A DNA stretch of 64,000 nucleotides. Source: Phytophthora quininea. Lineage: Eukaryota; Oomycota; Peronosporomycetes; Peronosporales; Peronosporaceae. The position numbers were made by a program, and so were the translations under genes. This document shows positions 41,976 to 52,220 of this stretch, in pieces; the first letter of the stretch is position 1; every line of letters begins with the position of its first letter. Where the stretch lies: positions 124,001 to 188,000 of the forward strand of contig JAAVTG010000323.1 of NCBI GenBank assembly GCA_011947345.1, read 5' to 3'. Below the pieces are notes generated by a model, which was not told the origin of the DNA, did no database searches, and worked only from the letters and a program-made list of their open reading frames with translations.

Positions 41976-42094
41976 AACCGTGTCGCGTTTGTATTGTTTA
42001 GTTTGTTCAAGTGTCGTACACCGAAAAACTGTGATTCCTCATGGAATACCGATCAATACCGATGAAAATCGCTGGCGTCACGAAAAATGCCCGC
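41976..42094. other. Detached 5' segment of the outer element
   Basis: This stretch lies between the two 5' termini, so it is outer-element DNA cut off from the rest by the inner insertion. It contains two ACCGAT motifs and no gene. Confidence 0.5.
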
Positions 42095-42120
42095 AACGAC
42101 AGTTCTAAAGAACTGCGAAC
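42095..42120 (-). other. 5' terminus of outer Helitron-like element
   Basis: AACGACAGTTCTAAAGAACT begins the block and GCGAAC ends it. CAGTTCT-AA-AGAACTG is a 7-bp-arm palindrome. The stop codon of the neighbouring gene (TAG, 42105-42107 on the minus strand) falls inside it. Confidence 0.68.
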
Positions 42121-43272
42121 TCACCAACGTCCTCAAGATTATCGTGCAGCATCTTGCGCTTGTCCTCTGGCAGTTCAGCGCTTAGTACTTCAAGGAAATA
42201 CTTTGGAATCCCTCCCAGCGTCTTCACCACGTAATAGTCGTTTTGAACAAGGCCTTTGTTTCTGAGGATCACGTTCGCGACCAAGCGATACCCCAGCACT
42301 TTCATCTTGTAGTCGTCGGTTGGTACATCAGTCGCTAGCAATTCCGTGAGCAACCTCACGGCAGTCTGGTATAGCTCACAGAAAAATGCCTCCAAGGCTC
42401 TTTCCATGAGAGGTGGTTCGGCTGCAGAGATTACCCACGTGCGACTCTCGTCCCATGAACAGTTGAAGGGACGAAACTTGCTTGTCCTCACATCGCGGCG
42501 GAACCGGCCAACGCCACGACTCGGTGACACCAAATAGGCGTTCTGGGTCTGATTGTAAAAGTGGAACTCGTCCTCTTCAAGACTCACCAACTTCCACGCA
42601 GCTACCAAACCAGTCAAATCTTTTTCGCGCCGGGTGAAGACGTAGTTCGTCGTGAAATCCTGGCTATTGTCTTTGACGTCGGAAGTGACCAGGTGCTCCT
42701 CTGCGAACTGGCTAATGATGGAGAAGGTCGCGCCTTGACGCACAAATCGCCACACTTCCTTTCTTTGATCGGCTTCCCACTCTCCGTTCCAGCAGAACAC
42801 CGATCGGTTTGTCGAGTTGTAGTCGAATCCATCTCCTGCAGCATACAGTAAGTTGTCGTTCACGACCGAAGTTATCGTCACAGGAGCGCCACTGACAAGA
42901 GCTCTCTGTCCGACTTAGACTCTTGATCCAGCAAATCTCCGCCAGCATCAGCGTTTTCCCCTTCGCGAAGGCCAGGAAGTCAAACAGCAGAGGCGCCGAG
43001 CCGAACGTCAGCCAGTGCTGAGGGTACCGGAAGATGATCTCACAAATGCTTCTGAACAGCACGAGGTTTGTCGACGCGGTCGTGAACAGACTTGGACAGG
43101 TCTGAGGATCCATTGCTTCCAGAGATAGAAGACGCTGCAGGTCGTCCTCCAAGCTGTCGGAGGTTTTCCAAAACACGTCGAAAGCGATGCCGTCTTCCAT
43201 GGACAACTCTGCGTCCCGGAGAGCACTTATCTGATGCAGCCAATTGGGTGCGGTGGCTGTACTCGACTCCAT
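42105..43272 (-). CDS. W-rich family protein A of unknown function, 3' end altered by transposon
   Basis: Start ATG 43272. About 388 residues once one base is restored near 42905 (KSLSRTE / RALVSGAPVTITSVV). The N-terminal part is helical (FDFLAFAKGKTLMLAEICWI). The second half has repeated short strands with spaced aromatic residues (SVFCWNGEWEADQRKEVWRF, HLVTSDVKDN, AWKLVSLEEDEFHFYNQTQN, YLVSP), which recalls a beta-trefoil-like fold, by inference. The C-terminal helical part ends LGGIPKYFLEVLSAELPEDK. Gene B (44868-46047) and a fragment at 63715 are paralogues. The last residues (FAVL, stop) come from the transposon end inserted at 42120, so the native C-terminus is lost or replaced. It is divergent from the XRCC4-like gene. 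Confidence 0.6.
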
Positions 43273-43283
43273 CTCTCGCCTAC

Positions 43284-43302
43284 GAAGGGAATCGTGAAAT
43301 GA
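43284..43302 (-). promoter_or_regulatory. Candidate oomycete Inr promoter for gene A
   Basis: Read on the minus strand, TTCATTTCACGATTCCC lies 12-30 bases before ATG 43272. TCATTTC fits the oomycete initiator YCAYTYY, and a weak flanking promoter region follows. Confidence 0.4.
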
Positions 43303-43421
43303 ATTTCTGCTTCGTAGTGTCGGTAATCACAACCTGTCATGTCAAAAAGTGAAAGAAAGCAGCTTTCATCGACGTAGCCATCTTCAACTTGTACCCATCA
43401 GTCATTTTGCAGCGTACCCTG

Positions 43422-44675
43422 ATGCTGGCAGAGGTTACAGCCGTCGATGTGGACGCCGGCAGCTCTGCGTCGCTGCCGCTGTTCGTTCGCTGCCATCGAC
43501 AGGCTTCCGCAACTTCTGCATCGTCTCGCGCTGCCGCAGACACCTTGCGAGCGGCGCTACTGGACGCGCAGACGCTGTGCGAAGCTGCCGTGTCGGGGGT
43601 ACACAAACCACGAGCGCTGGATTGCACGGGGGTACAATACGTAACCTCGGTGGAGAAGGCCCTGAGTCCGCTGTCACAGAGCCAACAACCTCGATTCCAG
43701 TTTAGATGGGATCGTGTCAAGATGACGTTGACACTCATGGAGACTGCCGAGTTCGCCATGAAGTACACGGCCATCAAATTCAAAAGAGTGGAAGAGGAAA
43801 CCAAATGGAGAGAAATGCTGCATTCTGTAGCGACTGAGGAGCTGGGAAGCCAAGAGAAATTACTGAGACAGCAGGAGAAGACTGCACAGTTAGAAAACTT
43901 GGTGCAGAAGAAAGATGAGCTGCTAGAGAGGGCTCTGAAGGCCAAACAGAGTGCAGAAGATACATTATTTGCAGGGTTCTGCGCTGTGCTGAACGCCAAG
44001 AAGGACGAGATCCAGAGGCTGAAGAATGCATTGGCAGTGGCGGAAGCTAGAGCAGACCAGGCTATGGAAGGAAAAAGTGTGGAGACTGCTGTGAAGAGGA
44101 AGAGGCCACCAGTGCAGAGGGCGAGAAAGGCGACAGGTGCCAAGCTGAAGAAGAAGAAAGTGGGGGAGGGCGAGGACGAAGATATGAGTGACGACGCATC
44201 AGACAAGCAACAGAGTGCTGGAGAGAGCTCGAGTGACGAGATGGAGAATATGAATACGGATGAAGGAAGAGAGCGGAAGCGCAAGCGAGACGCCGTCAAG
44301 GCCTACAGTCAACTGCCAGCTGATTTACGACGCGGCTCGCAGAAAATCTGCTCAGCCGAGGAGATGTTGTCGAATTTGGACGATGTTATGAACGACGAGG
44401 TGGAGGCGGACGAGGCCCAGCTGCAAGTGAATGAGAAGGCCGAGGTCAAGAAGGAGCCAAAGGCGTCACCGCGACCAACGCGTGTGTCTCGGTTAAGATC
44501 ACGGTCGGCAACGCCATCCCAATCGCAGACTGAGGCAACTGCAATGGAAATCGAACCAACTAAGCCAGAAGCAACCTCTCCACCGAATTTAAAGCCATCC
44601 AGGAAGACTCTGCCAGCGTCGCCAGCGAAGAGCATGGACTCGGAAGAAGAGGATATCCTCGACATGCTTTCTTAA
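43422..44675 (+). CDS. XRCC4: XRCC4-like non-homologous end-joining protein
   Basis: The protein has 417 residues from ATG 43422 with an intact frame. XRCC4 scaffolds DNA ligase IV in non-homologous end joining in the nucleus. The N-terminal head (residues about 1-115) has the expected strand/helix pattern (LRAALLDAQTLCEAAV, then MTLTLMETAEFAMKYTAIKF). A long coiled coil follows (EKTAQLENLVQKKDELLERA) with the hallmark LFAGFCAVLNAKKDEIQRLK, matching the F.LVLN.KK..IR.L segment where animal XRCC4 binds ligase IV. The tail is basic then acidic (KRKRPPVQRARKATGAKLKK, EDEDMSDDAS) and ends EEDILDMLS. It is longer than animal XRCC4 because of this tail. It lies between the W-rich genes A (divergent) and B. 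Confidence 0.78.
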   Translation: MLAEVTAVDVDAGSSASLPLFVRCHRQASATSASSRAAADTLRAALLDAQTLCEAAVSGVHKPRALDCTGVQYVTSVEKALSPLSQSQQPRFQFRWDRVKMTLTLMETAEFAMKYTAIKFKRVEEETKWREMLHSVATEELGSQEKLLRQQEKTAQLENLVQKKDELLERALKAKQSAEDTLFAGFCAVLNAKKDEIQRLKNALAVAEARADQAMEGKSVETAVKRKRPPVQRARKATGAKLKKKKVGEGEDEDMSDDASDKQQSAGESSSDEMENMNTDEGRERKRKRDAVKAYSQLPADLRRGSQKICSAEEMLSNLDDVMNDEVEADEAQLQVNEKAEVKKEPKASPRPTRVSRLRSRSATPSQSQTEATAMEIEPTKPEATSPPNLKPSRKTLPASPAKSMDSEEEDILDMLS

Positions 44676-44867
44676 TCTCTTTGCGTCGACTTTTCTTCTA
44701 GGACGTTAGGGTACCCAACCAACAAGCTAGTCACTCCGCTCGACAATCAATGGACGCATCTCCACGGTTTGCCTTCTCTCACGGGCGTGTATGAGAGAGG
44801 TATTGCTCAAGACGAGTTGATCAGTGCAGTGTCGAATTTACCGTCGAAAACGCAGTGCCAAGAAGTC

Positions 44868-46047
44868 ATGGAACCCGACGACAGCAACGCCATCCGCTGG
44901 ATTGGTACCCAGCTAGGAGTACGTGGCCGTGACCGCTGCGACGAAGCTCTCACTTGCTTTCTTGGGATGCGCGACGTCGAGTATCGGGGCGACACGCTCC
45001 TGAAGACAGTACTTTCGACGAAGCGAGTGCAGCTTTTAGCTTTCCAAGACGCCGTCCTGCACTTCTTGTCTCTCCTGCCGCACAGCGAGTGGACGCTTGT
45101 CGGCTGTCGCTTTCTGCTTGGCGTCGGCGGTCGGTGGAGTGCTGTCGCGGTGGCCTCGCTGCTGCATCGAGTGATGTCCCAAGCTCGTGGGCGGACGTTG
45201 CTGCTCGCTGAAATCTGCTGGATCCGCAACGTGCCTCCTTCTGTACGAGCTCTAGCCAGCAACGCCCCCGTCACAATCTCGTCGACAGTCAACAACAACA
45301 TGTTATTCGCAGCGGAAGACTACTTCCTGTTCGACGAGACTCGCCGTTGCGTCTTCTGCTGGGTGGATGAGTGGGAGGCGGACAAGAACAAGGAGATCTG
45401 GCGGTTCGTGCCGTCGAGTCCGAGCTGCTCGGAGTTTTTCATCCTGAGCGTGTACTCGCACGAATATCTCTACGCTTCGGAGATCACCGCCGAAGAAGAC
45501 ACGTCTGGGTACGGAGAGAAGCGCGTTTTCACGTGGCACAGTGGCGAGCTCCCTGATGGGCGAGGTTTGTGGCGCCTGATCCCCGCCGACAACGCGTTTG
45601 CCATTTTCTGCCCAGACCAAGACGTCTATTTGATCTCACCGATGGGGCCTGGCTCCGCTTTCCGTCGAGCTGTTTTGACAAGCAGCTACCGGCCACTCGA
45701 CCAGGCGTGGAGCGAATGCCACAAGTGGAACATCAAGCCGGCGTCGCCGTCGTTGATGGAGCGAGGCATGGACGCGTTTTTAGTCAGGCCTTTCAGACGG
45801 CGGTGGAGTTGTTCACTGCTCTTTTGAGACGGAGAAGCCGTCGCTGGCGGCGAGTGTCCAGGTGTATTGGTACCGCATGATAGCCCACTTGCGACTGCAA
45901 AACAAAGAACTGCTCCGCACGGATGCCGACAAAATCGGCCAGTTGGGTGGCTGTCCGAAGTACTTTTTGGACGAGACGGCTGCGGCACTGGGAGGGCTCA
46001 ATGTAGCTGAGGTCAGCGACCTCGCGCATTGCTTGCAGTTCCACTGA
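44868..46047 (+). CDS. W-rich family protein B of unknown function (two one-base losses)
   Basis: Start ATG 44868; the frame is open further upstream, so a longer product is possible. It is a paralogue of gene A with the same landmarks: RTLLLAEICWIRNVPP, NNNMLFAAEDYFLFDE, RCVFCWVDEWEADKNKEIWR, YLYASE, GLWRLIPADNAFAIFCPDQD, YLISPMGPGSAFRRAV, SLMERGMDAF. T losses near 45782 (TTTTT) and 45824 (TTTT) break the frame. After them it continues SQAFQTAVELFTALL, QVYWYRMIAHLRLQNKELL and LGGCPKYFLDETAAALGG to TGA 46045-46047. Function is unknown; a beta-trefoil-like middle domain is an inference. It faces the second GH3 gene, mirroring gene A and GH3 copy 1. Confidence 0.6.
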
Positions 46048-46313
46048 GTTATCGTCAAAGCTATAATGGGATGTATGAAGAATAGTGGAGCATACGAAGC
46101 TAGGACGCATGGACTGTTTGGATAAGCATTACTCCCGGAATGGAAAAAATGTTGTCACTGTCGACGTTGTGCCGTCAACTCATCCCTTTACGACTTGCTT
46201 TACACTACTACAATTTCTTCCAGAGCAAACTTTGATGGGGAAGTACGATTGCAGGAAGAAAGGATTTTTGACATATAAGCTTTATTTTCTCTGCTACGCG
46301 CGAAATACGACCT

Positions 46314-48580
46314 CTAGAATGACTGTACACGCTCTCGAATCAGTTTCTGCTTGTTGACAACATCCACAGAAAACTGCAGACGCTCGTGCACGCCGTTGGT
46401 CACCTCGATTTCGTAAGACCCGGGGTAGCTCACCAGGTTGCCTTCTTCGTCGACCAACGCCAATGTGCTGCACTGGACTGAGAAAGTCACCTGCATAGAC
46501 TCAGAGGCTTTCAGACTCACTCGGCGGTAGTCGAAGAGCTGCTTGTTCAGCAACGTCGCTGGTCCTTTGACGTTGGTGCTCACAGGCTTGAAGTACGCGA
46601 ACACCACTTCGTCGCCCGCAAGTTTGCCTTTGTTGGATACCGTCACCGAGATAGTCGCCTCGTTCGCGTCCAGCGTTATCTTACTCTGCGTCTCCCCTGC
46701 AAGAGTGAAATTCGTGTAGCTGAGACCCCACCCGAACGGGAACACGGGCTCTCCCTTGAAGTACCGATACGAACGACCAGGATGCACGGTCATGTCCATA
46801 CTCGACATATCGACGCTGTGGATGTAGTCGGAGCGGTACATCGTGACCGGGAGCTTGCCGCCGGGGTTGTACTCTCCAAAGAGGACGTCGGCCATCGCCT
46901 GCGCGCCGAAGAATCCAGGGTAAAAGGCTTCCACGAGCGCATCGGTCTTGAGAACGATGTCCTCTGCAGCTATAATGCCACCATTGATCAGCACCACGAC
47001 GGTGGGCTTGCCCACGGCTCGTACACGCTCCAGGAGCTGCATCTGAATGCTCGGCAGGTTGATGTCGTTGCGGTCATCGACTTCTTCCTCAACAGTGTTG
47101 TCGATTCCAAGAAAGAGGATTACAGCGTCGGCCTTACTACTAGCGGCGACCGCTTCGTCGAAACCAGCGGTGGAGGCTCCTTGATATCACATCCTTTAGC
47201 GTATAGCGTGCTGGAATCGCCATTAAACTTTGTGATAGCCTCCAGTGGAGTCTCGACACACCCGGCTTCGGTATAATTACCATGACATATCTGGCCGAGG
47301 TAGTTGCCCAACAGTCCGCGTTGAGATTTTGCATGCGGGCCCACCACCGCTAACTTGATTCCTTTAGTCAGCGGCAGCACCGATCCGTTGTTTTGCAGCA
47401 GCACCATCGACTTGCGAGTGGCGTCTAAACTCAACTGCTTCGCCGAGGCCGTGCCGACTTCGCTTGGAGGCACATTCCAGTACGGTTGGTCGGTAATAGG
47501 GTCGAACAGACCCAGCTCAAAGCGGAGCTTGAGGGTGTTCCGCAGTGCAATGTCGAGTGCACTCTCATTGAGTTGTTTGCTCTTCACCAAAGCCAGTAGA
47601 CACTTCTCGTAAGACGCACCGCTGTTGATGTCGGTGCCTGCGAGGATAGATAGTCGAGCTACCTCACATTCCGTTGCCGTGTATTTGTGCCGCGCATAGT
47701 TCCCCCAAATGGCGCCTGAGTCGCTCGTGATGTAGCCGTCAAAGCCGAGCGAGTCTCGCAGAAGCTCCACCTCAAGTTTGTTGTTGGAGCACATCGGAAC
47801 GCCTTTGACACTGTTATAGGAGCACATGACGCCTTTGGCCTTGCCGTCGACGATCGAGGCTCGGAATGCTGGGAAGTATGTGTCTGCGAAGTCGTACGGC
47901 GACACCTTGGCGTCGAACTGCATGCGGTCGACTCCCTGGTATCGATCGAACGAGTACGCGACGTAGTGCTTGAGCGTCACCACAGCCTGGAGATACCGCT
48001 TGTCCTTTCCTTCTTGCAGTCCCTTGGTGTACGCGATCCCGTACTTGCTGTTCACGAGCGGGTCTTCGGACGGCGTCTCCATGTTTCGTCCCCAGCGAGG
48101 GTCTCGGTTGATGTTGACGTTCGGCGACCAACAGTCGAGACCGAGGTGCGGTCCCGTGGCGTAGTTCTCGCGAGCGCCTTCCAGCCACAAGGCACGCAGC
48201 TCCCACCCGACCACTTGGGCCATGTCGGTCACCACTTGAGGGTCGAAGATGGCGCCGAGGTTGACTGGGTTCGGGAAGGACGTGGGGCAGTTGGTGCCGC
48301 AAGTGGACTGCACGCCGTGGACGCAGTTGGCGCCCCAATTGTATTCGGGCAGACCGATGCTGCTGATATTTCCACGGGGACTGGCACGAGCCGTGAGTAG
48401 AGTTGGCTTCATCTCCAGTGGAATTCGAGACAGCAAGTCGTCGACACGATCGGCAGTTGAAAGTGTCGTATTGCAGAACGGAAGTTTTCCATGTTCACCG
48501 ACGCAGGCTCGAGGTATTTCAGAGCTGACTGGAGCAGCGACCAAACTTCCCCAAAGGAAGCACAGCGACACCACACGCAT
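46314..48580 (-). CDS. Secreted GH3 beta-glucosidase/beta-xylosidase, copy 2 (one frameshift)
   Basis: This is the inverted duplicate of 503-2767. Start ATG 48580, signal peptide MRVVSLCFLWGSLVAAP. It is nearly identical to copy 1 over most of its length, including RDPRWGRNMETPSEDP, nucleophile Asp in TSDSGA and FPFGWGLSYTNF, but a stretch at about 47040-47280 is clearly more divergent. A single G is missing near 47180 (GDIKG/AST region), splitting it into frames 48580-47120 and 47042-46314. The C-terminus reads VVNKQKLIRERVQSF, the native end that copy 1 loses through a missing A. Predicted to act on plant cell-wall oligosaccharides outside the cell. It is probably functional if the missing base is an error. 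Confidence 0.9.
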
Positions 48581-49291
48581 TGCCGACGAGAAGAGTCAAC
48601 TTGAGGACCACCTGGTTAGTTTGAGAATGCCTTCAATCTCGGTAGGAGTCGGGATCAGGAACGACAGAGGTATTGCGGTCAACGTCTGCTGTCTTTCTAG
48701 CCACCACCGCCTCCATGCGGAGAAATGCCAATCATTTCCGCTGCTCCTTGTGATCCTGGTCCGTTTTCGGATACTTTTGAAGCGGACCCGTCTCACCGCA
48801 CAGATAAACTGACCTTACCAGCACACAGAATGTTACTGCCCGTCCAAGTCTAATTAGACTGTCTAACGCAGGAAGGTCTGGAAGCACTGGTCTCAATAGT
48901 CGTCGCGTGTACTGGTAGATATTTGCTGTGTTGGCTCGCGAGTAGAAAAATTCCCACTACCAGCTACTAGAACGAGGCACACTTGACTACTGTGCACCTC
49001 TTCAGTCCCGCTGTCCGAATGAATGGCTCATGACGTTAGGTGGCGACCGCCTCGACAGATACAGTACATGTTCTTGAATCCATTGCACGACTTCGCTTGG
49101 TGCATGTCGAAGAGTCTCGCGAATAATACTCATGGAAGTTGACTGAATTGCGGCATACTGAATGTCCACCGTAAAACACTTTTCTAGGCTGGAAGCTTCC
49201 TGTGCAGTGCATCACAAAGTCTCTACGCGTTGTTTGTCAAGTTGCTTGAACTCGAGCTCGTCACTACTGTTAACATATTGCTGAACCACAC
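48581..49291. other. No gene recognised
   Basis: This is the upstream region of GH3 copy 2. The first 25 or so bases resemble the flank of copy 1. No other coding signal or repeat was identified. Confidence 0.45.
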
Positions 49292-49861
49292 TTAGATGCA
49301 GAGCGGCAACGTGATCTGCGCAAGCTCGTGTTTGTGCAAGTAGCGAACGCTACAGTGGCTTCCGTCGACAGCTATTACCATAGCAGCACTTGCGCATTTT
49401 CTTGACGATTTCCGTTCAGCCACCGAATGATCTCCAAGTTGCCGTTCTCTGCTGCTCAATTCATTGCCGGCGTCGTGGACCCTTCCTGCCTGTTTTGGTG
49501 GAGCCATTTCACAACGTGAATATGCCCATTCGAGGCAGCTTTGTTCGTAGCCTAGGTCGAACACCCCTCAGTACGAATGTTTTGCAGCCACAATACAATT
49601 TCGAGATGACCTACTGCAGCAGCATAATCCATGACATTCGGAGTGAACTGGTCGCTGAAATGCCTGTGTAGCCACTGTCTCCGCCAACCACTTAACACAC
49701 TGGTCCAACAGATTGATGAGGCAGCGGTCAATGATATAACCCACATGAGGCAGCAAGTGCCTAGGAAACCATTCTCTACCGACAAACCGAGTGATACTGC
49801 GAACCGGAGACGGCCTGCACTTTACTTTGTCAATTGGGCTGTCACCTACTTGCACAGCCAT
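49292..49861 (-). pseudogene. Ankyrin-repeat protein remnant
   Basis: ATG 49861 begins a frame with LLPHVGYIIDRCLINLLDQC. Ankyrin-like units follow in other frames ([60 protein letters not shown]). At least three in-frame stops and a frameshift make it a pseudogene. It resembles the N-terminal part of the plus-strand ankyrin remnant at 55125 (AFQIDRYLINF) and the neighbouring intact gene. Confidence 0.7.
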
Positions 49862-49888
49862 CGCTTTGACACTTTTTCAACTAGCAGA

Positions 49889-52015
49889 TCAGCCTTGAGT
49901 GACAGACTGGGAATTCCATTTCCAGCACACCAGCGAATCATTCTGACTAACGAAGCGAAACCCTTTCCGCCGCAGCCAGTCGTTAAGATACCAATTGGAG
50001 CGGTCAGCAAGAAACTCGCAGCCTTCAAGCAGTGGGAGGTGGTGATCGATCAACCATTGCATGATTTCAAGCCGAGACGCCAATAAAACACACCCAGATG
50101 GGAAGCTAAACTCAAGAGGTCGTTCCTCATGAAGAAACCTGATAACTTCGAAGTTCCCTCTTGACACAGCATCTTTAATCGCAGCGGAGCTACATCCTTC
50201 TGTTCGGTTTCGATGGAGCCACCGTACAACGTCAAAATGTCCAGCACTACACGCACTATCCATAGCTCGTGTTGTGCATCCTTCCGAGCGATTTCTATGC
50301 AAGAACTCCACAACATTGAGGCAGCCTCTTCCAGCAGCCGAGTCCATAGCTTCAGTACTGCAACCCTCGGTTCGGTTCAAATGCAAGTACTTCACAATTT
50401 CCAAGTGACCTCGAGAGGCCGCCATATCCAACGTAGCCACGGTGCATCCCTCGTGTCGCTTTTCATGGAGATATTTCACCACTTTCAAATTGCCGCCAAC
50501 AGCAGCTCGGTGCATTGCAGCATTTGTGCACCCCTCTTCTCTGTTTTCATGAAGAAATTGCACTACTTCGAAGTGTCCATTTGCTGCTGCTCGATCCATT
50601 GCTGCAACTGAGCAGCCTTCACGTCGGTTGTTGTGGAGCCACCGTACCATTTCAAGGTTCCCTCGAGCTGCTGAGTTATCCATAGCAGCTGTCGTGCACC
50701 CTTCGCATCGATTCTCATGTAACCACACGACGACATCTAAATGACCATTCTCAGCTGCACCATCCATAGCATAAGGCGTACAGCCTTCGCTTCGGTTTAA
50801 ATGCAACCACTGTACAACTTCTAAAAACCCAAACACTGCAGCCTTATCCATAGCATGGGTAGTACAGCCTTCCGAGCGCTGTTCGTGCAGCCACTTTACG
50901 ATAGTTAAATGACCATTCTGAGCCGCTCTATCCATCGCAGCTACCGTGCAACCTTCGCTACGATTATCCTGCAGCCATTCCACGACTTCCGAAAACCCTT
51001 TTCTAGCAGCGCCATCCATCGCAGCTGTTGTACAGCCCTCACAATGATTCTCATGAAGATATTTCAACATTTTTAAGTCCCCATTTTGGGCAGCTTTCTC
51101 GAACGCAGTACCCATCTGTTTCTCACCTAAATCGTCATGCAACCACTGGATAATCTCCAACCGGCCGTGATCCGCTGCAACCGCGACCGTCCTATCTCCA
51201 GGACCTGCAATATCTTCACTCAATGTCCACTTCAAAAACCACAAACAACCATCAGCGACAGCTCGGTCGAAATTTACACTACGGTCTTCCAGTTCGCAGT
51301 TTAGGAAAAGCCACTGCACCAATTCCCAATAATGTTTGTCTTGAGCCGTCCGCTTGGCGCCGTCCGCGCCCATGCCGTAAATTTGGTAAAACCATAATAC
51401 TAACTCTCGGTCCCCTTGAGCTGCAGCAATTAACATCAATTTCGCCGTGCATTCTCGATGGGGGACTGCACGTATCTTTAGCCAATGGAGTACTTCAACG
51501 TGTTGCTTCCAGATGGCGCCGCTCATCTCCATGCCGCCGAAATACCCCACATTTGGATACATTTCATAAATCCAAATAAGAATATCTAAGTGTCCATTTG
51601 CTGCTGCCGCAGTCACCACTTTCGTGAGGAATTTCCCCGGTAAATAATTCTTGACCAGCCATTGAATCGTTTCCAAATCTCCAGTCGAAGCGGCTAACGC
51701 TGCAGCGTCATTTAAATGAGCCCAGCGGTAATTTACGTCCAGCTTGTTTTTCACCTCTCGAAAACTTATAAATTGAAGTAATCGTAGACTTGTAGTCGCC
51801 TTGTACGCGCTGGAGATGGTCCATTTGACGGAAATGACGTCCAGGAACTCGTCGATGCTGCTCGCCACGTGCGGAAGGCCCCACAGACACTCGCGACACA
51901 CCACAGACACCGCCGTCAGCAGCGGAACAGTCATTAGTAAAAGTCTGCAAAAATAGGGGTATAGAAAAGTGGTGTGGACCACTTTATAAACATTTTCCAA
52001 AGTGTTCCAGCGCAT
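49889..52015 (-). CDS. Ankyrin-repeat protein (intact, about 708 residues)
   Basis: A single long frame. The first ATG is at 52015 (MRWNTLENVYKVV); the frame is open a little further upstream without another ATG. The N-terminal 100 residues are hydrophobic and helical. From about residue 110 to 640 there are some sixteen ankyrin units of about 33 residues with the consensus AM--AA--GHL-VV-WLH-NRSEGCT. Examples are MDRAAQNGHLTIVKWLHEQR and MDGAAENGHLDVVVWLHENR. The C-terminus is non-repeat (QNDSLVCWKWNSQS). Ankyrin repeats mediate protein-protein binding; the partner and location are unknown. This is a large oomycete family. Tandem near-identical units are prone to unequal exchange, and related remnants lie on both sides. 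Confidence 0.88.
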   Translation of the reverse strand: MRWNTLENVYKVVHTTFLYPYFCRLLLMTVPLLTAVSVVCRECLWGLPHVASSIDEFLDVISVKWTISSAYKATTSLRLLQFISFREVKNKLDVNYRWAHLNDAAALAASTGDLETIQWLVKNYLPGKFLTKVVTAAAANGHLDILIWIYEMYPNVGYFGGMEMSGAIWKQHVEVLHWLKIRAVPHRECTAKLMLIAAAQGDRELVLWFYQIYGMGADGAKRTAQDKHYWELVQWLFLNCELEDRSVNFDRAVADGCLWFLKWTLSEDIAGPGDRTVAVAADHGRLEIIQWLHDDLGEKQMGTAFEKAAQNGDLKMLKYLHENHCEGCTTAAMDGAARKGFSEVVEWLQDNRSEGCTVAAMDRAAQNGHLTIVKWLHEQRSEGCTTHAMDKAAVFGFLEVVQWLHLNRSEGCTPYAMDGAAENGHLDVVVWLHENRCEGCTTAAMDNSAARGNLEMVRWLHNNRREGCSVAAMDRAAANGHFEVVQFLHENREEGCTNAAMHRAAVGGNLKVVKYLHEKRHEGCTVATLDMAASRGHLEIVKYLHLNRTEGCSTEAMDSAAGRGCLNVVEFLHRNRSEGCTTRAMDSACSAGHFDVVRWLHRNRTEGCSSAAIKDAVSRGNFEVIRFLHEERPLEFSFPSGCVLLASRLEIMQWLIDHHLPLLEGCEFLADRSNWYLNDWLRRKGFRFVSQNDSLVCWKWNSQSVTQG

Positions 52016-52220
52016 TCGCCGTTTCGACACCACGAACAGCAGCGCTGCATCGAGCGAGCGGCTACTTATCCTGGAGGGGATACCTTGTACTGGTGAGGCT
52101 TGCTATCATACGTAAGGATAAAGATCTGCTGCTAAATGCTTTGTGTCCACCCATTTTTAGAACATCTCGCTGGTCGACACGCCATAACTTTTCCAAACGA
52201 CTAGCAAGTTGCTTTTATTG

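Larger units (their letters stand above)
2911..42120 (-). mobile_element. Outer giant Helitron-like transposon (interrupted by the inner copy)
   Basis: This is a rolling-circle (Helitron-type) transposon read on the minus strand, made of 2911-20227 plus 41976-42120. The 21.7 kb between those parts is a second, related element. Its 3' end (2911-2957) has a CCCGGG/CCCGGG hairpin next to TCGCAGTTCTT. Its 5' end (42095-42120) has an inverted partner and a small palindrome. The bounds come from where similarity between the two elements' ends stops. Cargo from the 3' end: coiled-coil gene A, an unrelated helicase relic, coiled-coil gene B, histone H4, SANT-like, OB-like, 2OG-like/C2H2, a membrane-protein ORF and RepHel. 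No target duplication is seen, as expected for Helitrons. The placement among Helitron lineages (Helitron2-like) is inference. Confidence 0.75.

Noticed and set aside
43338..43421. Upstream ATG and TTG as starts for the XRCC4-like gene
   Set aside because: ATG 43338 is in another frame and soon meets a stop. A TTG start is not expected in an oomycete nuclear gene. ATG 43422 begins the frame cleanly.
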